A stretch of 64,000 bases of DNA from Macrostomum hystrix. Its lineage: Eukaryota; Platyhelminthes; Macrostomidae. Under the pieces are notes generated by a model. The model made no database searches. It was not told the DNA's origin and saw only the letters and a list, made by a program, of their open reading frames with translations. This document shows, one piece after another, positions 53,601-64,000 of the stretch (positions are counted from its first letter, which is position 1; every line of letters starts with the position of its first letter). The DNA lies in the NCBI GenBank assembly GCA_950097015.1, contig CATNEN010000038.1:13138001-13202000 (forward strand), given 5' to 3'. Made by a program: the position numbers and the translations under genes.

Positions 53601-56600
53601 TATGGCTAGCTGCTCTCGTGGATCGCATTAGGCTGCGATAGCAGCACTAAATTACATTTGCAGCTCTAGCTAGCCTGCTTGACAGTGACAAGCGGGTTGA
53701 TTCAAGTGTAAAGAACAATTAGAGCACCTTGCTCACGTGCTTGAAGAGCTTAACGCGTGCTGCTGGCACACATCACGTGCACCTCATATTTCAGGAATAT
53801 TGCTAAAATTCTGAATATAAGGTTCTAGCTCGTTTTCTCGATTCAGAATATCGTTCACAATTCCCCTGTCAGCAGATCTAGCGAAAGCTTGTTGCTGGCG
53901 ATGCGAACACGCTATAACTAGCTGCTCTCGCGGATAGCGTAGGGCTGCTAAAGAAGTGCAGAAATAACTTTTGCAGCTTTAGCTAGCCTGTTTGACTATA
54001 AAGTGTTTTGATGCACGCCTATTCATGAACAAGTGTAAATGAACATGTGCTGGCACACATCGCGTCATACTCATATTTTAGGTATATTGCTAATATTCTA
54101 GAAATCAAGTATGTTTTCCTGATTAAAAGGTGCGTTAAAACACACCCCTGTAGGCAGATGCATCTGAAGCTTGTTGCTTGCTCTGTGAACACGATATGGC
54201 TAGCTGCTCTCGTGGATCGCGTTGGGCTGCGATAGCAGCACTAAATTACATTTGCAGCTCTAGCTAGCCTGCTTGACAGTGACAAGCGGGTTGATTCAAG
54301 TGTAAAGAACAATTAGAGCATCTTGCTCACGTGCTTGAAGAGCTTAACACGTGCTGCTGGCACACATCACGTCCACCTCATATTTCAGGTATATTGCTAA
54401 TATTTGAATATAAGGTTCTAGCTCGTTTTCTCGATTGAAGAGATCGTTGACAATTCCCCTGTCAGCAGATCTAGCGAAAGCTTGTTGCTGGCGATGTGAA
54501 CACGCTATAACTAGCTGCTCTCGCGGATAGCGTAGGGCTGCTAAAGAAGTACAGAAATAACTTTTGCAGCTTTTGCTAGCCTGTTTACTACAAAAAGTGT
54601 TTTGATGCACGCCTATTCATGAACAAGTGTAAATGAACATGTGCTGGCACACATCGCGTCATACTCATATTTTAGGTATATTGCTAATATTCTAGAGATC
54701 AAGTATGTTTTCCTGATTAAAAAGTGCGTTGAAACACACCCCTGTAGGCAGATGCATCTGAAGCTTGTTGCTTGCTCTGTGAGCACGATATGGCTAGCTG
54801 CACTCATGGATCGCATTAGGCTGCGATAGCAGCACTAAATTACATTTGCAGCTCTAGCTAGCCTGCTTGACAGTGACAAGCGGGTTGATTCAAGTGTAAA
54901 GAACAATTAGAGCACCTTGCTCACGTGCTTGAAGAGCTTAACGCGTGCTGCTGGCACACATCACGTCCACCTCATATTTCAGGAATATTGCTTATATTCT
55001 AAATATAGGGTTCTAGCTCGTTTTCTCAATTCATAATACCGTTCACAATTTCCCTGTCAGCAGATCTAGCGAAAGCGTGTTGCTGGCGATGTGAACACGC
55101 TATAACTAGCTGCTCTCGTGGATAGCGTAGGGCTGCTAAAGCAGTACAGAAATAACTTTTGCAGCTTTAGCTAGCCTGTTTGACTATAAAGTGTTTTAAT
55201 GCACGCCTATTCATGAACAAGTGTAAATGAACATGTGCTGGCACACATCGCGTCATACTCATATTTTAGGTATATTGTTAATATTCTAGAGATCAAGTAT
55301 GTTTTCCTGATTAAAAAGTTCGTTAAAACACACCCCTGTAGGCAGATGCATCTGAAGCTTGTTGCTTGCTCTGTGAACACGATATGGCTAGCTGCTCTCG
55401 TGGATCGCGTTGGGCTGCGATAGCAGCACTAAATTACATTTGCAGCTCTAGCTAGCCTGCTTGACAGTGACAAGCGGGTTGATTTAAGTGTAAAGAACAA
55501 TTAGAGCACCTTGCTCACGTGCTTGAAGAGCTTAACGCGTGCTGCTGGCACACATCACGTCCACCTCATATTTCAGGTATATTGCTAATATTCTGAATAT
55601 AAGGTTCTAGCTCGTTTTCTCGATTCAGAATATCGTTCACAATTCCCCTGTCAGCAGATCTAGCGAAAGCTTGTTGCTGGCGATGCGAACACGCTATAAC
55701 TAGCTGCTCTCGCGGATAGCGTAGGGCTGCTAAAGAAGTACAGAAATAACTTTTGCAGCTTTAGCTAGCCTGTTTGACTATAAAGTGTTTTGATGCACGC
55801 CTATTCATGAACAAGTGTAAATGAACATGTGCTGGCACACATCGCGTCATACTCATATTTTAGGTATATTGCTAATATTCTAGAAATCAAGTATGTTTTC
55901 CTGATTAAAAGGTGCGTTAAAACACACCCCTGTAGGCAGATGCATCTGAAGCTTGTTGCTTGCTCTGTGAACACGATATGGCTAGCTGCTCTCGTGGATC
56001 GCGTTGGGCTGCGATAGCAGCACTAAATTACATTTGCAGCTCTAGCTAGCCTGCTTGACAGTGACAAGCGGGTTGATTCAAGTGTAAAGAACAATTAGAG
56101 CATCTTGCTCACGTGCTTGAAGAGCTTAACACGTGCTGCTGGCACACATCACGTCCACCTCATATTTCAGGTATATTGCTAATATTCTGAATATAAGGTT
56201 CTAGCTCGTTTTCTCGATTGAAGAGATCGTTGACAATTCCCCTGTCAGCAGATCTAGCGAAAGCTTGTTGCTGGCGATGTGAACACGCTATAACTAGCTG
56301 CTCTCGCGGATAGCGTAGGGCTGCTAAAGAAGTACAGAAATAACTTTTGCAGCTTTTGCTAGCCTGTTTACTACAAAAAGTGTTTTGATGCACGCCTATT
56401 CATGAACAAGTGTAAATGAACATGTGCTGGCACACATCGCGTCATACTCATATTTTAGGTATATTGCTAATATTCTAGAAATCAAGTATGTTTTCCTGAT
56501 TAAAAGGTGCGTTAAAACACACCCCTGTAGGCAGATGCATCTGAAGCTTGTTGCTTGCTCTGTGAACACGATATGGCTAGCTGCTCTCGTGGATCGCGTT

Positions 56601-59600
56601 GGGCTGCGATAGCAGCACTAAATTACATTTGCAGCTCTAGCTAGCCTGCTTGACAGTGACAAGCGGGTTGATTCAAGTGTAAAGAACAATTAGAGCATCT
56701 TGCTCACGTGCTTGAAGAGCTTAACACGTGCTGCTGGCACACATCACGTCCACCTCATATTTCAGGTATATTGCTAATATTTGAATATAAGGTTCTAGCT
56801 CGTTTTCTCGATTCAAAATATCGTTGACACTACCCCTGTCAGCAGATCTAGCGAAAGCTTGTTGCTGGCTATGCGAACACGCTATAACTAGCTGCTCTCG
56901 CGGATAGCGTTGGGCTGCTAAAGAAGTACAGAAATAACTTTTGCAGCTTTTGCTAGCCTGTTTACTATAAAAAGTGTTTTGATGCACGCCTATTCATGAA
57001 CAAGTGTAGATGAACATGTGCTGGCACACATCGCGTCATACTCATATTTTAGGTATATTGCTAATATTCTAGAGATCAAGTATGTTTTCCTGATTAAAAA
57101 GTGCGTTAAAACACACCCCTGTAGGCAGATGCATCTGAAGCTTGTTGCTTGCTCTGTGAGCACGATATGGCTAGCTGCACTCATGGATCGCATTAGGCTG
57201 CGATAGCAGCACTAAATTACATTTGCAGCTCTAGCTAGCCTGCTTGACAGTGACAAGCGGGTTGATTCAAGTGTAAAGAACAATTAGAGCATCTTGCTCA
57301 CGTGCTTGAAGAGCTTAACACGTGCTGCTGGCACACATCACGTCCACCTCATATTTCAGGTATATTGCTAATATTCTGAATATAAGGTTCTAGCTCGTTT
57401 TCTCGATTGAAGAGATCGTTGACAATTCCCCTGTCAGCAGATCTAGCGAAAGCTTGTTGCTGGCGATGTGAACACGCTATAACTAGCTGCTCTCGCGGAT
57501 AGCGTAGGGCTGCTAAAGAAGTACAGAAATAACTTTTGCAGCTTTTGCTAGCCTGTTTACTACAAAAAGTGTTTTGATGCACGCCTATTCATGAACAAGT
57601 GTAAATGAACATGTGCTGGCACACATCGCGTCATACTCATATTTTAGGTATATTGCTACTATTCTAGAGATCAAGTATGTTTTCCTGATTAAAAAGTGCG
57701 TTGAAACACACCCCTGTAGGCAGATGCATCTGAAGCTTGTTGCTTGCTCTGTGAACACGATATGGCTAGCTGCTCTCGTGGATCGCGTTGGGCTGCGATA
57801 GCAGCACTAAATTACATTTGCAGCTCTAGCTAGCCTGCTTGACAGTGACAAGCGGGTTGATTCAAGTGTAAAGAACAATTAGAGCACCTTGCTCACGTGC
57901 TTGAAGAGCTTAACGCGTGCTGCTGGCACACATCACGTCCACCTCATATTTCAGGTATATTGCTAATATTCTGAATATCAGGTTCTAGCTCGTTTTCTCG
58001 ATTCAGAATATCGTTCACAATTCCCCTGTCAGCAGATCTAGCGAAAGCTTGTTGCTGGCGATGCGAACACGCTATAACTAGCTGCTCTCGCGGATAGCGT
58101 AGGGCTGCTAATGCAGTACAGAAATAACTTTTGCAGCTTTAGCTAGCCTGTTTGACTATAAAGTGTTTTGATGCACGCCTATTCATGAACAAGTGTAAAT
58201 GAACATGTGCTGGCACACATCGCGTCATACTCATATTTTAGGTATATTGCTAATATTCTAGAAATCAAGTATGTTTTCCTGATTAAAAGGTGCGTTAAAA
58301 CACACCCCTGTAGGCAGATGCATCTGAAGCTTGTTGCTTGCTCTGTGAACACGATATGGCTAGCTGCTCTCGTGGATCGCGTTGGGCTGCGATAGCAGCA
58401 CTAAATTACATTTGCAGCTCTAGCTAGCCTGCTTGACAGTGACAAGCGGGTTGATTCAAGTGTAAAGAACAATTAGAGCATCTTGCTCACGTGCTTGAAG
58501 AGCTTAACACGTGCTGCTGGCACACATCACGTCCACCTCATATTTCAGGTATATTGCTAATATTTGAATATAAGGTTCTAGCTCGTTTTCTCGATTCAAA
58601 ATATCGTTGACACTACCCCTGTCAGCAGATCTAGCGAAAGCTTGTTGCTGGCTATGCGAACACGCTATAACTAGCTGCTCTCGCGGATAGCGTTGGGCTG
58701 CTAAAGAAGTACAGAAATAACTTTTGCAGCTTTTGCTAGCCTGTTTACTATAAAAAGTGTTTTGATGCACGCCTATTCATGAACAAGTGTAAATGAACAT
58801 GTGCTGGCACACATCGCGTCATACTCATATTTTAGGTATATTGCTAATATTCTAGAAATCAAGTATGTTTTCCTGATTAAAAGGTGCGTTAAAACACACC
58901 CCTGTAGGCAGATGCATCTGAAGCTTGTTGCTTGCTCTGTGAACACGATATGGCTAGCTGCTCTCGTGGATCGCGTTGGGCTGCGATAGCAGCACTAAAT
59001 TACATTTGCAGCTCTAGCTAGCCTGCTTGACAGTGACAAGCGGGTTGATTCAAGTGTAAAGAACAATTAGAGCATCTTGCTCACGTGCTTGAAGAGCTTA
59101 ACACGTGCTGCTGGCACACATCACGTCCACCTCATATTTCAGGTATATTGCTAATATTTGAATATAAGGTTCTAGCTCGTTTTCTCGATTCAAAATATCG
59201 TTGACACTACCCCTGTCAGCAGATCTAGCGAAAGCTTGTTGCTGGCTATGCGAACACGCTATAACTAGCTGCTCTCGCGGATAGCGTTGGGCTGCTAAAG
59301 AAGTACAGAAATAACTTTTGCAGCTTTTGCTAGCCTGTTTACTATAAAAAGTGTTTTGATGCACGCCTATTCATGAACAAGTGTAAATGAACATGTGCTG
59401 GCACACATCGCGTCATACTCATATTTTAGGTATATTGCTAATATTCTAGAAATCAAGTATGTTTTCCTGATTAAAAGGTGCGTTAAAACACACCCCTGTA
59501 GGCAGATGCATCTGAAGCTTGTTGCTTGCTCTGTGAACACGATATGGCTAGCTGCTCTCGTGGATCGCGTTGGGCTGCGATAGCAGCACTAAATTACATT

Positions 59601-62600
59601 TGCAGCTCTAGCTAGCCTGCTTGACAGTGACAAGCGGGTTGATTCAAGTGTAAAGAACAATTAGAGCATCTCGCTCACGTGCTTGAAGAGCTTAACACGT
59701 GCTGCTGGCACACATCACGTCCACCTCATATTTCAGGTATATTGCTAATATTCTGAATATAAGGTTCTAGCTCGTTTTCTCGATTGAAGAGATCGTTGAC
59801 AATTCCCCTGTCAGCAGATCTAGCGAAAGCTTGTTGCTGGCGATGTGAACACGCTATAACTAGCTGCTCTCGCGGATAGCGTAGGGCTGCTAAAGAAGTA
59901 CAGAAATAACTTTTGCAGCTTTTGCTAGCCTGTTTACTACAAAAAGTGTTTTGATGCACGCCTATTCATGAACAAGTGTAAATGAACATGTGCTGGCACA
60001 CATCGCGTCATACTCATATTTTAGGTATATTGCTAATATTCTAGAAATCAAGTATGTTTTCCTGATTAAAAGGTGCGTTAAAACACACCCCTGTAGGCAG
60101 ATGCATCTGAAGCTTGTTGCTTGCTCTGTGAACACGATATGGCTAGCTGCTCTCGTGGATCGCGTTGGGCTGCGATAGCAGCACTAAATTACATTTGCAG
60201 CTCTAGCTAGCCTGCTTGACAGTGACAAGCGGGTTGATTCAAGTGTAAAGAACAATTAGAGCATCTTGCTCACGTGCTTGAAGAGCTTAACACGTGCTGC
60301 TGGCACACATCACGTCCACCTCATATTTCAGGTATATTGCTAATATTTGAATATAAGGTTCTAGCTCGTTTTCTCGATTCAAAATATCGTTGACACTACC
60401 CCTGTCAGCAGATCTAGCGAAAGCTTGTTGCTGGCTATGCGAACACGCTATAACTAGCTGCTCTCGCGGATAGCGTTGGGCTGCTAAAGAAGTACAGAAA
60501 TAACTTTTGCAGCTTTTGCTAGCCTGTTTACTATAAAAAGTGTTTTGATGCACGCCTATTCATGAACAAGTGTAGATGAACATGTGCTGGCACACATCGC
60601 GTCATACTCATATTTTAGGTATATTGCTAATATTCTAGAGATCAAGTATGTTTTCCTGATTAAAAAGTGCGTTAAAACACACCCCTGTAGGCAGATGCAT
60701 CTGAAGCTTGTTGCTTGCTCTGTGAGCACGATATGGCTAGCTGCACTCATGGATCGCATTAGGCTGCGATAGCAGCACTAAATTACATTTGCAGCTCTAG
60801 CTAGCCTGCTTGACAGTGACAAGCGGGTTGATTCAAGTGTAAAGAACAATTAGAGCATCTTGCTCACGTGCTTGAAGAGCTTAACACGTGCTGCTGGCAC
60901 ACATCACGTCCACCTCATATTTCAGGTATATTGCTAATATTCTGAATATAAGGTTCTAGCTCGTTTTCTCGATTGAAGAGATCGTTGACAATTCCCCTGT
61001 CAGCAGATCTAGCGAAAGCTTGTTGCTGGCGATGTGAACACGCTATAACTAGCTGCTCTCGCGGATAGCGTAGGGCTGCTAAAGAAGTACAGAAATAACT
61101 TTTGCAGCTTTTGCTAGCCTGTTTACTACAAAAAGTGTTTTGATGCACGCCTATTCATGAACAAGTGTAAATGAACATGTGCTGGCACACATCGCGTCAT
61201 ACTCATATTTTAGGTATATTGCTACTATTCTAGAGATCAAGTATGTTTTCCTGATTAAAAAGTGCGTTGAAACACACCCCTGTAGGCAGATGCATCTGAA
61301 GCTTGTTGCTTGCTCTGTGAACACGATATGGCTAGCTGCTCTCGTGGATCGCGTTGGGCTGCGATAGCAGCACTAAATTACATTTGCAGCTCTAGCTAGC
61401 CTGCTTGACAGTGACAAGCGGGTTGATTCAAGTGTAAAGAACAATTAGAGCACCTTGCTCACGTGCTTGAAGAGCTTAACGCGTGCTGCTGGCACACATC
61501 ACGTCCACCTCATATTTCAGGTATATTGCTAATATTCTGAATATCAGGTTCTAGCTCGTTTTCTCGATTCAGAATATCGTTCACAATTCCCCTGTCAGCA
61601 GATCTAGCGAAAGCTTGTTGCTGGCGATGCGAACACGCTATAACTAGCTGCTCTCGCGGATAGCGTAGGGCTGCTAAAGAAGTACAGAAATAACTTTTGC
61701 AGCTTTAGCTAGCCTGTTTGACTATAAAGTGTTTTGATGCACGCCTATTCATGAACAAGTGTAAATGAACATGTGCTGGCACACATCGCGTCATACTCAT
61801 ATTTTAGGTATATTGCTAATATTCTAGAAATCAAGTATGTTTTCCTGATTAAAAGGTGCGTTAAAACACACCCCTGTAGGCAGATGCATCTGAAGCTTGT
61901 TGCTTGCTCTGTGAACACGATATGGCTAGCTGCTCTCGTGGATCGCGTTGGGCTGCGATAGCAGCACTAAATTACATTTGCAGCTCTAGCTAGCCTGCTT
62001 GACAGTGACAAGCGGGTTGATTCAAGTGTAAAGAACAATTAGAGCATCTTGCTCACGTGCTTGAAGAGCTTAACACGTGCTGCTGGCACACATCACGTCC
62101 ACCTCATATTTCAGGTATATTGCTAATATTTGAATATAAGGTTCTAGCTCGTTTTCTCGATTCAAAATATCGTTGACACTACCCCTGTCAGCAGATCTAG
62201 CGAAAGCTTGTTGCTGGCTATGCGAACACGCTATAACTAGCTGCTCTCGCGGATAGCGTTGGGCTGCTAAAGAAGTACAGAAATAACTTTTGCAGCTTTT
62301 GCTAGCCTGTTTACTATAAAAAGTGTTTTGATGCACGCCTATTCATGAACAAGTGTAAATGAACATGTGCTGGCACACATCACGTCCACCTCATATTTCA
62401 GGTATATTGCTAATATTTTGAATATAAGGTTCTAGCTCGTTTTCTCGATTGAAGAGATCGTTGACAATTCCCCTGTCAGCAGATCTAGCGAAAGCTTGTT
62501 GCTGGCGATGTGAACACGCTATAACTAGCTGCTCTCGCGGATAGCGTAGGGCTGCTAAAGAAGTACAGAAATAACTTTTGCAGCTTTTGCTAGCCTTTTT

Positions 62601-64000
62601 ACTACAAAAAGTGTTTTGATGCACGCCTATTCATGAACAAGTGTAAATGAACATGTGCTGGCACACATCGCGTCATACTCATATTTTAGGTATATTGCTA
62701 CTATTCTAGAGATCAAGTATGTTTTCCTGATTAAAAAGTGCGTTGAAACACACCCCTGTAGGCAGATGCATCTGAAGCTTGTTGCTTGCTCTGTGAGCAC
62801 GATATGGCTAGCTGCACTCATGGATCGCATTAGGCTGCGATAGCAGCACTAAATTACATTTGCAGCTCTAGCTAGCCTGCTTGACAGTGACAAGCGGGTT
62901 GATTCAAGTGTAAAGAACAATTAGAGCACCTTGCTCACGTGCTTGAAGAGCTTAACGCGTGCTGCTGGCACACATCACGTCCACCTCATATTTCAGGAAT
63001 ATTGCTTATATTCTAAATATAGGGTTCTAGCTCGTTTTCTCAATTCATAATATCGTTCACAATTTCCCTGTCAGCGGATCTTGCGAAAGCGTGTTGCTGG
63101 CGATGTGAACACGCTATAACTAGCTGCTCTCGTGGATAGCGTAGGGCTGCTAAAGCAGTACAGAAATAACTTTTGCAGCTTTAGCTAGCCTGTTTGACTA
63201 TAAAGTGTTTTGATGCACGCCTATTCATGAACAAGTGTAAATGAACATGTGCTGGCACACATCGCGTCATACTCATATTTTAGGTATATTGCTAATATTC
63301 TAGAGATCAAGTATGTTTTCCTGATTAAAAAGTTCGTTAAAACACACCCCTGTAGGCAGATGCATCTGAAGCTTGTTGCTTGCTCTGTGAACACGATATG
63401 GCTAGCTGCTCTCGTGGATCGCGTTGGGCTGCGATAGCAGCACTAAATTACATTTGCAGCTCTAGCTAGCCTGCTTGACAGTGACAAGCGGGTTGATTCA
63501 AGTGTAAAGAACAATTAGAGCACCTTGCTCACGTGCTTGAAGAGCTTAACGCGTGCTGCTGGCACACATCACGTCCACCTCATTTTTCAGGAATATTGGC
63601 AATATTCGAAATATAGGGTTCTAGGTCGTTTTCTCGATTCATAATATCGTTCAAAATTCCCCTGTCAGCAGATCCAGCGAAAGCGTGTTGCTGGCGATGT
63701 AAACACGCTATAACTAGCTGCTATCGCGGATAGCGTTGGGCTGCGATAGCAGCACTAAATTACATTTGCAGCTCTAGCTAGCCTGCTTGACAGTGACAAG
63801 CGGGTTGATTCAAGTGTAAAGAACAATTAGAGCACCTTGCTCACGTGCTTGAAGAGCTTAACGCGTGCTGCTGGCACACATCACGTCAAACTCATCTTTC
63901 AGGTATTTTGCTAAAATTCTGAATATATGGTTCTAGCCCGTTTTCTCGATTCATAATATCGTTCACAATTCCCCTGTCAGCAGATCTAGCGAAAGCGTGT
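50650..64000 (-). repeat. 594-bp satellite array, segment 4 (reverse orientation), runs off the window
   Basis: About 22 dimers in the opposite orientation to segments 1-3. Matching points lie at 51076, 51670, 52264, 52858, 53453, 54047, 54641, 55235, 55829, 56424, 57018, 57613, 58207, 58801, 59395, 59990, 60584, 61179 and 61773, then 62655 and 63249 after a missing monomer. In the unit at 57621 the two monomers measure 307 and 287 bp. They share ATATT.TAGGTATATTGCT near the start, GAAGCTTGTTGCT and TAGCTGCTCTCG in the middle and TAGCTAGCCTG towards the end. No gene, tRNA-like promoter or transposon was recognised inside the unit. The second monomer carries a CACGTG palindrome in CTTGCTCACGTGCTTGAAG. 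Confidence 0.95.

Noticed and set aside
35188..63437. A 62-residue open frame (MLAHIASYSYF…) conserved in nearly every satellite unit, with partner frames of 67, 77 and 88 residues on the other strand.
   Set aside because: They recur because the DNA is a recently homogenised tandem repeat with a period divisible by three. The frames overlap on both strands, lack family similarity, and are broken in several units (for example by AAAGAAACTTTAAATCTC).
35186..64000. Hammerhead ribozyme or retrozyme inside the satellite unit.
   Set aside because: I looked for the CTGANGA…GAA core on both strands. The closest stretch is CCTGATTAAAA, which lacks the required bases.
35186..64000. CRISPR array.
   Set aside because: The repeats are direct, contiguous and hundreds of bases long with no unique spacers, and the genome is an animal nuclear genome.

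Overview
This is a repeat-rich stretch of a nuclear genome from an invertebrate animal; the species cannot be named from the sequence. The eukaryotic signs are spliced genes with GT-AG introns, tRNA-derived SINEs, LTR and non-LTR retrotransposons, Tc1/IS630, hAT and Helitron-like DNA elements, and a large satellite array. Introns free of transposons are short (about 54-220 bp); every intron above 500 bp except the first transporter intron holds a recognisable mobile element, and that one holds a tRNA-like repeat.

Gene part (1-26 kb). Four host genes lie on the minus strand: an IMMP1L-type mitochondrial inner membrane peptidase (400-4189, 3 exons, 189 aa), a DIPK2/FAM69-related secretory-pathway divergent protein kinase (6528-8637, 3 exons, 437 aa), a hexosaminidase D (10262-14336, 9 exons, 503 aa) and an SLC7 cationic amino acid transporter (17153-26083, 4 exons, 697 aa). 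In all four the proposed exons join in phase and give a total length divisible by three. No functional link between them is evident. Inside or between them lie a decayed Ty3/gypsy pol (1.1-3.6 kb), a MITE-like element (5.46-5.88 kb), a SINE (7.5 kb), a TIR-rich Tc1/IS630 deletion derivative (8.88-9.65 kb), a second IS630-type transposon that fills hexosaminidase intron 1 (12.4-14.3 kb), and a head-to-head, fold-back LTR retrotransposon in the last transporter intron (17.66-22.47 kb).

Gene-free middle (26-35 kb). A putative non-autonomous Helitron (26.95-29.75 kb) carries two different minisatellites (21-bp unit; G-rich unit of about 24 bp). After it comes AT-rich DNA with eight exact copies of the octamer TAGGCCTA, a hAT-type MITE with a clean 8-bp target duplication (31.70-32.19 kb), a long hairpin, a remnant of the same LTR family as the fold-back element, and a transposase N-terminus.

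Satellite part (35.2-64 kb). A satellite with a 594-bp unit, made of two diverged monomers of about 307 and 287 bp, runs to the end of the window. It is interrupted by a nearly complete non-LTR retrotransposon (36.6-42.85 kb, ORF1 plus endonuclease/RT/RNase H ORF2) and by a complete, very young Ty3/gypsy element (44446-49528, LTRs differing at one base of 373). The array changes orientation at about 50650. From 57.0 kb it shows a higher-order period of about 3,566 bp (six dimers). Both intact LTR elements join gag and pol through a canonical -1 frameshift heptamer (A AAA AAC; G GGA AAC) placed exactly in frame.
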